Positions 54,448 through 62,891 of a stretch of 64,000 nt of DNA are shown piece after piece; the first letter of the stretch is position 1, and each line of letters begins with the position of its first letter. Origin of the DNA: Bosea sp. (in: a-proteobacteria) (GTDB taxonomy: Bacteria; Pseudomonadota; Alphaproteobacteria; Rhizobiales; Beijerinckiaceae); NCBI GenBank assembly GCA_023910605.1, contig JAAVVV010000001.1:1168698-1232697 (forward strand). The letters are read 5' to 3'. The notes under the pieces were generated by a model, which saw only the letters and a program-made list of their open reading frames with translations, searched no databases and was not told the origin of the DNA. The translations under genes were made by a program, and so were the position numbers.

Positions 54448-55443
54448 ATGCGGTTGAGCTATGACGATCTGCACACGGCCGGAGAGCCCGTCCGCATCGT
54501 GACGGACGGCTATCCGGAGCTGACGGGCGCCACCATTCTCGACAAACGCCGCGAAGCGCGCGAGCGGCACGATCATGTACGCCGGGCCATGATGTGGGAG
54601 CCGCGCGGCCATTCGGGCATGTATGGCGTGATTCCCGTGGCCTCGACCTTGCCCGGCGCAGTCTTCGGCGTGCTCTTCACCCATCATGAAGGCTATTCCA
54701 CCATGTGCGGTCACGCCACGATCGCGCTGGCGAAATGGGCGGTGGAGACAGGGCGCGTGCCTGCAGCGGAGCCCCTCACGCGCTTCGCCATCGAGGCGCC
54801 CTGCGGCCTTGTCCGCATCGCCGCCCAGGTTGCGGGCGGCGTGGTCCATGCGGCGTCGTTCGAGAGCGTGCCCGCCTTCGTGCTGCGGCAGGGCTTGCGC
54901 ATCGCGGTGCCCGGTCTTGGCGACGTGGCCTGCGACATCGCCTATGGAGGCGCCTTCTATGCCATCGTGCCGGCCTCAAGGCTGGGGCTCGACCTCGCAG
55001 CCTCGCCCCTTGCCGCGCTGGTCGAGGCGGGCGGCGCGCTCACCGATTCCATCCGTGCCGAAGTGCCCATCGATCACCCGGCCGAGCCCGATCTGGGATT
55101 TCTCTACGGCACGATCCTCACCGACGATTCCGAGCCGCCGGCCGAGAGCGCCAACATCTGCATCTTCGCCGAGCGGCAGGTGGACCGCTCTCCCACCGGC
55201 TCCGGCGTCACCGCCCGCATGGCGCTCGATTCGGCCAGGGGGCTGGTCGGCGCCGGCGAGACGCGCCGCTTCCGCTCCATCACGGGCGGCATTTTCACCG
55301 GCGCGGTGAAGAAGTCGGAACGGCTGGGATCCTGGCCGGCGGTCACGGTCGAGGTTGGCGGCAGCGCCCACTGGATGGGGCGCGGCGAGTTCATCGTGGA
55401 GGCTGGCGATCCGTTGGCCCACGGCTTCGCCCTGCGTCCCTGA
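54448..55443 (+). CDS. Trans-3-hydroxy-L-proline dehydratase-type proline racemase homolog
   Basis: A 331-residue proline-racemase-fold enzyme. The first catalytic site keeps its Cys87 in STMCGHATIALAKWA. The second site has Thr250 in DRSPTGSGVTARM where racemases and epimerases have Cys. Cys/Thr is the pattern of trans-3-hydroxy-L-proline dehydratases, which make delta-1-pyrroline-2-carboxylate. GGAGG precedes the ATG. No hydroxyproline pathway partner is adjacent. Confidence 0.87.
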   Translation: MRLSYDDLHTAGEPVRIVTDGYPELTGATILDKRREARERHDHVRRAMMWEPRGHSGMYGVIPVASTLPGAVFGVLFTHHEGYSTMCGHATIALAKWAVETGRVPAAEPLTRFAIEAPCGLVRIAAQVAGGVVHAASFESVPAFVLRQGLRIAVPGLGDVACDIAYGGAFYAIVPASRLGLDLAASPLAALVEAGGALTDSIRAEVPIDHPAEPDLGFLYGTILTDDSEPPAESANICIFAERQVDRSPTGSGVTARMALDSARGLVGAGETRRFRSITGGIFTGAVKKSERLGSWPAVTVEVGGSAHWMGRGEFIVEAGDPLAHGFALRP

Positions 55444-55472
55444 GGGCCAGCGCGCCGCCAGCCCGCAAGGGC

Positions 55473-56429
55473 TCAGCGCGCCACCAGCACCTGCCGGCAT
55501 TCGGCCGGCAGCGCATCCACCGACATGGGCGGCCTGGGCTTGGGCGCAGGGCCAGTCCGCGGCTTGCGCGGTGCGAAGATGGCCTTGTGCTGTTGCGCCA
55601 GCCAGTCCGACAGCTCCTTGCCGCAGCCATCGCCATCAGGCGGCGCGTCCTGCTCCTGGCAGGCCTCCGAGCCGTCGGGGCAAGCCATGCGGATATGGAA
55701 GTGGAAGTTGTGCCCCCACATCGGCCGCACCTTGCTGAGCCCGCTGCGGTTGGTCCCTGCATCGCGGCACATGGCCACCTTGATCGCCGGATTGACGAAT
55801 ATGCGGTGCACGCGCGGATCACGCGCGGAGTGGAGCACGAGCCGGGTGTGGTTTGGCGTCCAGACGGCCGGGTTAACGTCCATCCAGTCGGGCCGCACCA
55901 TGTTGGTGGCGGACATGTTCTCGCGTTGCTCGCGGTTGAGCCGGCTGCGCGGCATCGGGGTCAGCCAGATGTCCGCGTCGAGCCCGATCTGGTGCGAGGC
56001 ATGACCGGTGAGCATCGGCCCCCCGCGCGCCTGGCTGATGTCGCCCACCAGGATGCCGGGCCAGTTGGCGATCCGCGGCGCATCCTTTGCGAAGCTTTCG
56101 AGATAGGCGATGAGATCGGGATGGCCCCACATCCTGTTGCGGTTGAGGCGCATCACCTGCCAGCTCTCGCCATCCACGGGCAAGGCCACGGCGCCGGCGA
56201 GGCAGCCCCGCGCATAGGAGCCGATGGCCCTGGCCTGAAGGCTGGCGGCCGGCGTCTCGCGCTTGCCGAACTGCACCTTGGCGGCCCAGTCCGGCGTGTT
56301 CTGCAGCACCGCCGCCCGCCGTTGGGCCTCCTCCTGCGCCGTCGACTGCGCCAGGGCTGACCCGCCCGCGGCGAGGCCCGCGCTCAGGGCGAGCGCGGCG
56401 GAGACAAGCGGAGGGCGGCGAAGCAGCAT
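55473..56429 (-). CDS. mepA: Penicillin-insensitive murein endopeptidase
   Basis: A 318-residue periplasmic zinc endopeptidase that cuts peptidoglycan cross-links. A signal peptide is present (LLRRPPLVSAALALSAGLAA then GGSALAQ). Zinc ligands are in GHASHQIGLDADIW and in WGHNFHFHIRMACP. The C-terminus is extended by a basic Pro-rich tail. ATG at 56429 begins MLLRRPP. It is one of several peptidoglycan enzymes in this window. Confidence 0.92.
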   Translation of the reverse strand: MLLRRPPLVSAALALSAGLAAGGSALAQSTAQEEAQRRAAVLQNTPDWAAKVQFGKRETPAASLQARAIGSYARGCLAGAVALPVDGESWQVMRLNRNRMWGHPDLIAYLESFAKDAPRIANWPGILVGDISQARGGPMLTGHASHQIGLDADIWLTPMPRSRLNREQRENMSATNMVRPDWMDVNPAVWTPNHTRLVLHSARDPRVHRIFVNPAIKVAMCRDAGTNRSGLSKVRPMWGHNFHFHIRMACPDGSEACQEQDAPPDGDGCGKELSDWLAQQHKAIFAPRKPRTGPAPKPRPPMSVDALPAECRQVLVAR

Positions 56430-56470
56430 GATCGAATCGTGCCTGCTTCGCCTGCTTTGCGCAAGGCGCT

Positions 56471-57505
56471 TCAGGCGAGCTTGAGCCCGCCGCCGCCATC
56501 GGCGCGGACCAGCCCGGCGAGGAACTGGTCCGTGGCCGCCGCCCAGGAGTGCCGCAGCGCGAAGGCGCGGCAGGCCTCGCGGGGGATGGCCATCGCCGCC
56601 AGAGCCGCCGCGCGCAGGTCGGCGGCGAGAATGCCCACGGGATGGCCGCCGATCACGTCGCGCGGACCCTGCACCGGAAAGGCCGCGATCGGCAAGCCGC
56701 AGGCCGACGCCTCCAGCAGCACCAGCCCGAACGTGTCGGTGAGGCTCGGAAACACGAAGACATCGGCCGCCGCATAGAGCGCAGCCAGTTCCTCGCCCGA
56801 TTTGAACCCGGTGAACACCACATCCGGGTAGCGCGCCTGCAACTCCGCCCGCGCCGGGCCGTCGCCCACCACCACCTTGGAGCCGGGGAGGTCGAGATCG
56901 AGGAAGGCCCCCAGGTTCTTCTCGACCGCCACCCGCGCCACCGTGATGAAGATCGGGCGCGGCAGGTCGGGCGGCAGCGTCGTGGCGATGGCGCGTTCGG
57001 GGCGGAACAGATTGGTGTCCACCCCGAAGGACCACATCGCCAGCCGCGAAAAGCCGAGCGCGGCCAGTTCGCGCATCATGCTCGGCGTCGCGACCATCAT
57101 GGACGCGCCCGCGCCATGGAAGCGCTTGAGCAGCGCATAGGACCAGCGCTCGGGCACGGGCGCGCGGGCCCGCACATATTCGGGAAAGCGCGTGTGATAG
57201 CTCGTGGTGAAGCTGAGCGAGAGGCGCTGGCACACGCCGCGCACCGCCCAGCCGATCGGCCCCTCGGTCGCGACATGCACGGCATCGTAGCGCCCCGAGC
57301 GCAGGCGGTCGGCCACGCTCCGGCGCGAGACCATGGCCAGCCTGATCTCGGGATAGGAGGGCATCGGCACCGAGCGGAACTGGTCCGGCGAGAGCACGTC
57401 CACATGCACGCCGCGTCCGCTCAGCTCATGGATCGTCGCCTGAAGGCAGCGCACCACGCCATTGACCTGCGGCGCCCAGGCATCGGTGGCGAGCAGCAGC
57501 CGCAT
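56471..57505 (-). CDS. Glycosyltransferase family 4
   Basis: A 344-residue GT-B enzyme. The N-terminus MRLLLATDAWAPQVNGVVRC and the C-terminal donor-binding block DVFVFPSLTDTFGLVLLEAS ACG are typical. VARVAVEKNLGAFLDL is the central strand. ATG at 57505 overlaps the stop of the upstream LpxH-like gene (TGATG). Similar pairs in rhizobia act in the synthesis of a glycolipid, possibly glucuronosyl or mannosyl diacylglycerol; the product here is inference. Confidence 0.87.
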   Translation of the reverse strand: MRLLLATDAWAPQVNGVVRCLQATIHELSGRGVHVDVLSPDQFRSVPMPSYPEIRLAMVSRRSVADRLRSGRYDAVHVATEGPIGWAVRGVCQRLSLSFTTSYHTRFPEYVRARAPVPERWSYALLKRFHGAGASMMVATPSMMRELAALGFSRLAMWSFGVDTNLFRPERAIATTLPPDLPRPIFITVARVAVEKNLGAFLDLDLPGSKVVVGDGPARAELQARYPDVVFTGFKSGEELAALYAAADVFVFPSLTDTFGLVLLEASACGLPIAAFPVQGPRDVIGGHPVGILAADLRAAALAAMAIPREACRAFALRHSWAAATDQFLAGLVRADGGGGLKLA

Positions 57506-58362
57506 CACGCCGCCGCCTGCGGGCGGATGGCGCCCAGCGCGGCCTCGATCGTTTCGGCGCGCGTCCGCACCGGCGGGCTCGCGTCGCCATCCGGGCCGTT
57601 GCGCGTCTGCTGCGCATCGGCGCCGCTGCGCTGCTTCCATGCGATGATGCTGAAGCGGCCTTCGTTGTCCTCGGCGAGGGCGGTGCAGCTTTCCACCCAG
57701 TCGCCGCAGTTCATGTAGGTCACGCCATGCATGTCGCGGATCAGCGCATTGTGGATGTGGCCGCACACCACTCCTTGCGCGCCCTGCTTCTTGGCTTCGG
57801 CGGCCAGCGTGATCTCGAAGTCGCTCATGAAGTTGACCGCCTTCTTGACCTTCAGCTTGGCCCAGGCGGAAAACGACCAGTAGGACAGGCCCATCATCCG
57901 CCGCACGGTGCTGATCCGGGCATTGATCCGCTGGGTGGCCCGGTAGGCCCAGTCGCCCAGAAGGCAAAGCCAGCGCGCATGGGTCACCACAGCGTCGAAC
58001 TGGTCGCCATGGATGATCAGGTGGCGTCGGCCGTCGGCCCCGACATGAAGCGTCTGGTCCACGATGTCGATGCCGCCAAGCCGGTGGCCGAGATAGTCGC
58101 GCACGAACTCGTCATGATTGCCGGGCAGGAAGATCATGCGCGTGCCATGCTGCGCGCGCTTGAGCAGCGCCTGAACCACGTCATTATGCGCCTGCGGCCA
58201 GTGCCACGACTGCTTGAGCCGCCAGCCGTCGATGATGTCGCCGACCAGATAGATCATCTCGGCTTCATGCTCGTCGAGGAAGTCGAGCAGACGTTCCGCC
58301 TGGCAGTTCTTCGCGCCCAGATGCACGTCCGAGATGAACAGGGTGCGAAAGCGCTTGGGCAT
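57505..58362 (-). CDS. UDP-2,3-diacylglucosamine diphosphatase-like metallophosphoesterase
   Basis: A 285-residue calcineurin-like phosphoesterase with the five metal motifs: LFISDVHLGAKN, LVGDIIDGW, LPGNHDEFV, IIHGDQFD and VCGHIHNAL. It resembles the LpxH-like branch, which in alphaproteobacteria may act on a glycolipid precursor rather than lipid A. It is first in the pair with the GT4 enzyme, which its stop overlaps. The C-terminal extension is acidic and variable. Confidence 0.87.
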   Translation of the reverse strand: MPKRFRTLFISDVHLGAKNCQAERLLDFLDEHEAEMIYLVGDIIDGWRLKQSWHWPQAHNDVVQALLKRAQHGTRMIFLPGNHDEFVRDYLGHRLGGIDIVDQTLHVGADGRRHLIIHGDQFDAVVTHARWLCLLGDWAYRATQRINARISTVRRMMGLSYWSFSAWAKLKVKKAVNFMSDFEITLAAEAKKQGAQGVVCGHIHNALIRDMHGVTYMNCGDWVESCTALAEDNEGRFSIIAWKQRSGADAQQTRNGPDGDASPPVRTRAETIEAALGAIRPQAAA

Positions 58363-58589
58363 GACCAGGCCTTGGACTGAATGACGCGTATACGGATCGG
58401 AACATGGCGCGCATGTGACGTTGGGCCAGTGGGTGCGTCATCTTGGCTGCGACCTCCTGTCAGTTTCCGGCCTCGCGCGGGCCTTGCCCTTGCTCATGCC
58501 GACGACACGGCTTCGTGAGCTGCCCTCTGGCGCTCTGGTCAGTTGCGCCGCCGCCGCTATCATCATGGCGACGGCAAGGGAGATGACGG

Positions 58590-59390
58590 ATGATCGGTCG
58601 CCTGTTCGGACCTCTTGCAGCCATGGCCTGCCTGGCGCTGATGATATGGCCCGGCGCTGCCGCCCGGGCGGCAGAGCCCGGCTGCCGCCCGGACATGGCC
58701 TCCCTCTCGCCAAGGGTGACGCTTGCGTCGCTGAATGCGGATGAGGCGCGCATCACCTTCGTGGGCCACGCCACCTTCCTGATCGAGAGCGCGCGGGGCG
58801 TCACGGCCGCCACCGACTACAACGACTATGTGCGCGCCGCCCGCACCCCCGCCATCGCCACGATGAACAAGGCGCACTCCACCCATTACTCGCGCAATCC
58901 GGAGAGCGGCATCACCCATCTGCTGCGCGGCTGGGACCCGGCAGGCGGCCGCGCCGCCCATGACGTCACCGAGGGCGACATGCGCGTGCGCAACGTGCCG
59001 ACCAACATCCGCTCCTTTTCGGGCGCCACCGATTTCGACGGGAACTCGATCTTCATCTTCGAGATAGGCGAATTGTGCATCGTGCATCTGGGCCATCTGC
59101 ACCACACGCTCGAGCCCGGCCACCTGCGCGCCATTGGCCGCGCCGATGTCCTGCTCGTGCCGGTCGATGGCGGCTACACCCTCGACATGGAGGGCATGTT
59201 CGAGGTCATCAAGCATCTGCAGCCGCGCATCATCATCCCGATGCACTTCTTCGGGCAGGCCACGCTCGAGCGCTTCCTCACGCGCGCCAGCGCCGACTGG
59301 CCAGTGCAGCGGCGCGACACGGCCACGATCACGGTGTCCCGCGCCACCTTGCCGCCGGGCCCGACCGTGCTGGTGCTTCCCGGCCGCTAG
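58590..59390 (+). CDS. Secreted MBL-fold metallo-hydrolase
   Basis: A 266-residue protein with a signal peptide (LAAMACLALMIWPGAAARAA). The MBL fold is of the UlaG-like class: ITFVGHATFLIES, AHSTHYSRNPESGITHLLRG, VHLGHLHHTLEPG, VLLVPVDGGYTLDMEG and IIPMHFFGQATL. The usual HxHxDH motif is altered (NKAHSTHYS), so the metal site may differ. A GGGAGATG site precedes the ATG. It probably works in the periplasm; its substrate is unknown. Confidence 0.82.
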   Translation: MIGRLFGPLAAMACLALMIWPGAAARAAEPGCRPDMASLSPRVTLASLNADEARITFVGHATFLIESARGVTAATDYNDYVRAARTPAIATMNKAHSTHYSRNPESGITHLLRGWDPAGGRAAHDVTEGDMRVRNVPTNIRSFSGATDFDGNSIFIFEIGELCIVHLGHLHHTLEPGHLRAIGRADVLLVPVDGGYTLDMEGMFEVIKHLQPRIIIPMHFFGQATLERFLTRASADWPVQRRDTATITVSRATLPPGPTVLVLPGR

Positions 59391-59403
59391 CGGGGCGGCG
59401 GGC

Positions 59404-61329
59404 TCAGCCGAGGCTCAGGGCCGGGGCAGGGCGCGCCGCGCGAGCGCTGGGCCGGACCAGGCTGGCGGCCAGCTCGGCAATGCCGCGGGCATCGAGCCCC
59501 GCTTCGCGATACATCGCCTCTTGCGTATCATGCTCCTGGAAGATGTCGGGCAGCACCATGGTCCTGACCTTCAGGCCATGGTCGAGCATCCCCATCTCGG
59601 CCAGCGCATGCAGCACATGCGCGCCGAAGCCGCCGACCGAACCTTCCTCGATGGTGATGAGCGCCTCATGCGTGCTGGCCAGCCGCGCGATCAGCTCGCG
59701 GTCGAGCGGCTTGGCGAAGCGGGCATCGGCGATGCTGGGCGATATCCCCATCGTCTCGAGCAGGGCGGCCGCCTTGCGGCATTCGCCGAGCCGCGTGCCG
59801 AAGGAGAGGAGCGCCACGCGGCTGCCCTCGCGGATCATCCGGCCGCGCCCGATGGGAAGGGCCTCGCCGTCTTCAGGCAGTTCCAGCCCTTCGCCATCGC
59901 CCCTTGGATAGCGGAAGGCGATGGGGCCGTCCTCATAGGCGGCGGCCGTCGCCACCATGTGGACCATCTCGATCTCGTCGGCAGGGGACATGATGACGAG
60001 ATTGGGGATGCAGGCCAGATAGGCCACGTCGAAGGCCCCCGCATGAGTGGGGCCGTCGGCGCCCACCAGCCCGGCGCGGTCCAGCGCAAAGCGCACGGGC
60101 AGGTTCTGGATCGCGCAGTCATGCACGATCTGGTCATAGCCGCGCTGCAGGAAGCTCGAATACACCGCGCAGAAGGGCTTGAGCCCCTGCGCCGCGAGCC
60201 CGGCCGCGAAGGTCACGGCATGCTGCTCGGCGATGCCGACATCGAAGCACCGGTCCGCGAACTCCCGCGCGAACTGGTCGAGCCCGGTCCCCGTCGGCAT
60301 CGCAGCGGTGATGGCCACGATCGAGGGGTCCTTTCGGGCCTCTCGCACCAGGCTCTGGGCGAAGACCTTGGTGTAGGACGGCGCGTTCGAGGCCGGCTTC
60401 ACCTGCTTGCCGCTGGCCACGTCGAACCTGACGACCCCGTGCAGCCGGTCCGAGGCCATCTCCGCCGGCTGGTAGCCATGGCCCTTGCGCGTGATGACAT
60501 GGAGCAGGATGGGCCCGTCCGTGGCGGCTTTCAGATTCTTCAGAACCGGCACGAGCACGTCGAGATTGTGCCCGTCCACCGGGCCGACATGAAAGAAGCC
60601 CAGCTCCTCGAAGAGCGTGCCGTGGGTGATGAAGCCGCGCGCATGCTCCATGGCGCGTGTCACGCTCTCCTCCACGGTCTTGCCGAACCTGGCGGTGAGC
60701 CGCTTGCCCATGTCCCGCAGCGACATGTAGCTCTGGCTGGAGAGCAGCCGCGCAAGATAGTTGGACAGCGCCCCCACCGGCGGGGCGATCGACATCTCGT
60801 TGTCGTTGAGGATGACGATCAGCCGGCTGTTCATGGCCCCGGCATTGTTCATGGCCTCATAGGCCATGCCGCCGGACAGCGCGCCGTCGCCGATCACGCA
60901 GACCACGTTGAAGTCATCGCCCTGCAGGTCGCGGCCCACCGCGAAGCCCAGCCCCGCCGAGATCGACGTGGAGGCATGGGCCGCGCCGAACGGGTCGTAT
61001 TCGCTTTCCGCGCGCTTGGTGAAACCCGAGAGCCCGCCGCCCTGGCGCAGCGTCCTGATGCGGTCGCGCCGCCCGGTGAGGATCTTGTGCGGATAGCACT
61101 GATGTCCGACATCCCAGATCAGCTTGTCGCGCGGCGTGTCGAAGACATGATGCAGCGCGACCGTAAGCTCGATCACGCCAAGGCCCGCGCCCAGATGCCC
61201 GCCCGTCACCGATACGGTGTCGATCGTCTCCTGGCGAACATCGTCGGCCAGCTGCTTGAGCTGAGCCAGCGACAGGTTTCGCATGTCGGCCGGCAGCCGC
61301 ACCTGATCGAGCATGGGGGTTTGAGGCAT
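59404..61329 (-). CDS. dxs: 1-deoxy-D-xylulose-5-phosphate synthase
   Basis: A 641-residue thiamine-diphosphate enzyme that joins pyruvate and glyceraldehyde 3-phosphate in the first step of the MEP isoprenoid pathway. The catalytic His lies in [15 protein letters not shown]; the ThDP motif is [36 protein letters not shown] and the YPRG block are conserved. It is the last gene before a convergent MBL-fold gene. Confidence 0.97.
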   Translation of the reverse strand: MPQTPMLDQVRLPADMRNLSLAQLKQLADDVRQETIDTVSVTGGHLGAGLGVIELTVALHHVFDTPRDKLIWDVGHQCYPHKILTGRRDRIRTLRQGGGLSGFTKRAESEYDPFGAAHASTSISAGLGFAVGRDLQGDDFNVVCVIGDGALSGGMAYEAMNNAGAMNSRLIVILNDNEMSIAPPVGALSNYLARLLSSQSYMSLRDMGKRLTARFGKTVEESVTRAMEHARGFITHGTLFEELGFFHVGPVDGHNLDVLVPVLKNLKAATDGPILLHVITRKGHGYQPAEMASDRLHGVVRFDVASGKQVKPASNAPSYTKVFAQSLVREARKDPSIVAITAAMPTGTGLDQFAREFADRCFDVGIAEQHAVTFAAGLAAQGLKPFCAVYSSFLQRGYDQIVHDCAIQNLPVRFALDRAGLVGADGPTHAGAFDVAYLACIPNLVIMSPADEIEMVHMVATAAAYEDGPIAFRYPRGDGEGLELPEDGEALPIGRGRMIREGSRVALLSFGTRLGECRKAAALLETMGISPSIADARFAKPLDRELIARLASTHEALITIEEGSVGGFGAHVLHALAEMGMLDHGLKVRTMVLPDIFQEHDTQEAMYREAGLDARGIAELAASLVRPSARAARPAPALSLG

Positions 61330-61409
61330 TGCAAGTTCTCCCGCCCCACGGATGCTAGTGTCAAATCAGGTTGACGTCCATTGGGTGGAGACACGTATGC
61401 GCCGGGCCT

Positions 61410-61445
61410 CAGCCGCCGCCTTTCAGCCGCCGCCTTTCAGCCGCG
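61410..61445. repeat. 14-bp tandem repeat at the end of the acyltransferase gene
   Basis: Two exact copies of CAGCCGCCGCCTTT (61410-61423 and 61424-61437) and a partial third. The array spans the stop codon of the gene ending at 61423. Length change would move or remove that stop. Confidence 0.75.
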
Positions 61446-62607
61446 CGCGCAGGCCGCGCTGGATACGCCGCAGCCCATGGCGCAGCGCCGCCCCGGCTTT
61501 GACCATGGCCCCTGCCGCCCCGGCGCCGAGATCCAGCGTGACCCTGGCCATGGCCGCCCGCTCGGACCAGGGCAGGAATTGGGGCGTGGTGAACTCCATC
61601 ATGCCGCTGTCCATCCGTGCCCGTCCATCGGCGAACAACCGCTCCGTCACCATCAGGTGCAGCAGCGCGCCCGGCGCGAAGCGGGCATGGGCCTCGTCGA
61701 AGGCAGCCTTCCAGAAGACGTTGTTGCCGCCTGCCTCTATCATCACCCCGATGGCGGCGGGCTTGCCGTCGATCATGATCTGGTCGAGGGCGACCCGGTC
61801 TCGCGCCGCCAGCGCCGCCACCATCCGTCGCATGTAGGCCGCCTCATGGGGCTTTCGGGCCAGCGCCGTGCCGGCCGCGCCTTTCCAGCCGCGATTCTCC
61901 AGCGCGATGAACGCTTCGAAGGCCTGGGGGGCGTCAGGGCCGCGTGCCGTCCGGCAGGATATGCGCCCTGCCGTCACCAGTTGGAGCAGCCGGTTGCGCC
62001 GCCGGTTCAGGGCTCTACCCATGTGGCGGCTCAGATAGGCTTCGGCGCCAAGGCCCGGCTCGGTGGCCAGCATGGCCCGCTGCCAGCGCTCCTGCCGCGC
62101 GATGGCGAGATCGGGCGGGCACAGCCCATCGAACGCATCGCGCCAGCTCAGCACACGGATGATTCGGGGCAGCGCCGGCGAGGCCCGCAAGAGGCTCATC
62201 ATCGCCGCAAACGCCTCGCTGGCGCAGGCCTCGTCGAGCACGGGAGTCGCCAGGGATTCATAGCGCGGATCGAGCGGCGCCTGCAGGGCGCGCGCGCCCA
62301 GGGTGAACAGGTCGCGGACCAGCCGCAGAGCCCAGGCGCCGACGAGCCGTTGCGCTGCATCGCGCACGATGAGGATGACCAGCTTGTCGGCCGGGCCGTC
62401 ATTCCACGATGCCGCCACCAGGGCCGGCGCCATGAACGGGTTGGCGTGGGCTGAGCGCATCGCCAGAGCCGCGAACTCATCCTCCATGACCCGGTAACGA
62501 TCCACGTCGATGCGGCTCGCGATGAACGGCGCATTCGCCGGCGGCGGGCTGTCATGAGACCCGTCCTCGCGCGCCATTGCCACTTCGTCGGCAGCAGACA
62601 CGTGCAT
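61423..62607 (-). CDS. CelD/BcsL-type GNAT acyltransferase
   Basis: A 394-residue protein with the C-terminal GNAT-like domain of the CelD/BcsL family: ALNRRRNRLLQLVTAGRISC, LENRGWKGAAGTALARKPHE and ERLFADGRARMDSGMMEFTT. The family acts in polysaccharide or cell-wall modification. The start at 62607 overlaps the stop of the FlhB-like gene (TGATG), which puts it in the flagellar-pair transcript although its role looks unrelated. Confidence 0.8.
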   Translation of the reverse strand: MHVSAADEVAMAREDGSHDSPPPANAPFIASRIDVDRYRVMEDEFAALAMRSAHANPFMAPALVAASWNDGPADKLVILIVRDAAQRLVGAWALRLVRDLFTLGARALQAPLDPRYESLATPVLDEACASEAFAAMMSLLRASPALPRIIRVLSWRDAFDGLCPPDLAIARQERWQRAMLATEPGLGAEAYLSRHMGRALNRRRNRLLQLVTAGRISCRTARGPDAPQAFEAFIALENRGWKGAAGTALARKPHEAAYMRRMVAALAARDRVALDQIMIDGKPAAIGVMIEAGGNNVFWKAAFDEAHARFAPGALLHLMVTERLFADGRARMDSGMMEFTTPQFLPWSERAAMARVTLDLGAGAAGAMVKAGAALRHGLRRIQRGLRARLKGGG

Positions 62608-62891
62608 CACCGCTGCCGTTGCCTGAGGCCAAGCACGAAGCCGATCACCTGCGCCACGGCCTTGTAGAGATCCTCCGGGATCTGGTCATCGAGCTCGACG
62701 CCCGAGAGCGCCTGCGCCAGCAGCGCGTTTTCCTCGACCGGAACGCCGGCCGCGCGCGCCGTCTCGACGATTCTGTCGGCGATCTCGCCCTTGCCCTTGG
62801 CCGTGACGCGCGGCGCGGCCGAGCCGTCATACTGCAGCGCCACGGCCATGCGGCGCGGCGCCATGCCGGCGGGCTTGCGGGCGCCGCTCAT
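62607..62891 (-). CDS. FlhB C-terminal domain-like protein
   Basis: A 94-residue protein matching only the C-terminal cytoplasmic domain of FlhB (AVALQYDGSAAPRVTAKGKG, then AAGVPVEENALLAQALSGVE). The NPTH autocleavage motif is absent, which is normal for these stand-alone homologs. ATG at 62891 overlaps the fliK stop (ATGA). It probably interacts with the flagellar export gate. Confidence 0.87.
   Translation of the reverse strand: MSGARKPAGMAPRRMAVALQYDGSAAPRVTAKGKGEIADRIVETARAAGVPVEENALLAQALSGVELDDQIPEDLYKAVAQVIGFVLGLRQRQR

Noticed and set aside
59134..61374. A 746-codon open frame on the plus strand
   Set aside because: It is antisense to dxs, which is complete and has all catalytic motifs. 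The composition is that of a mirror frame.
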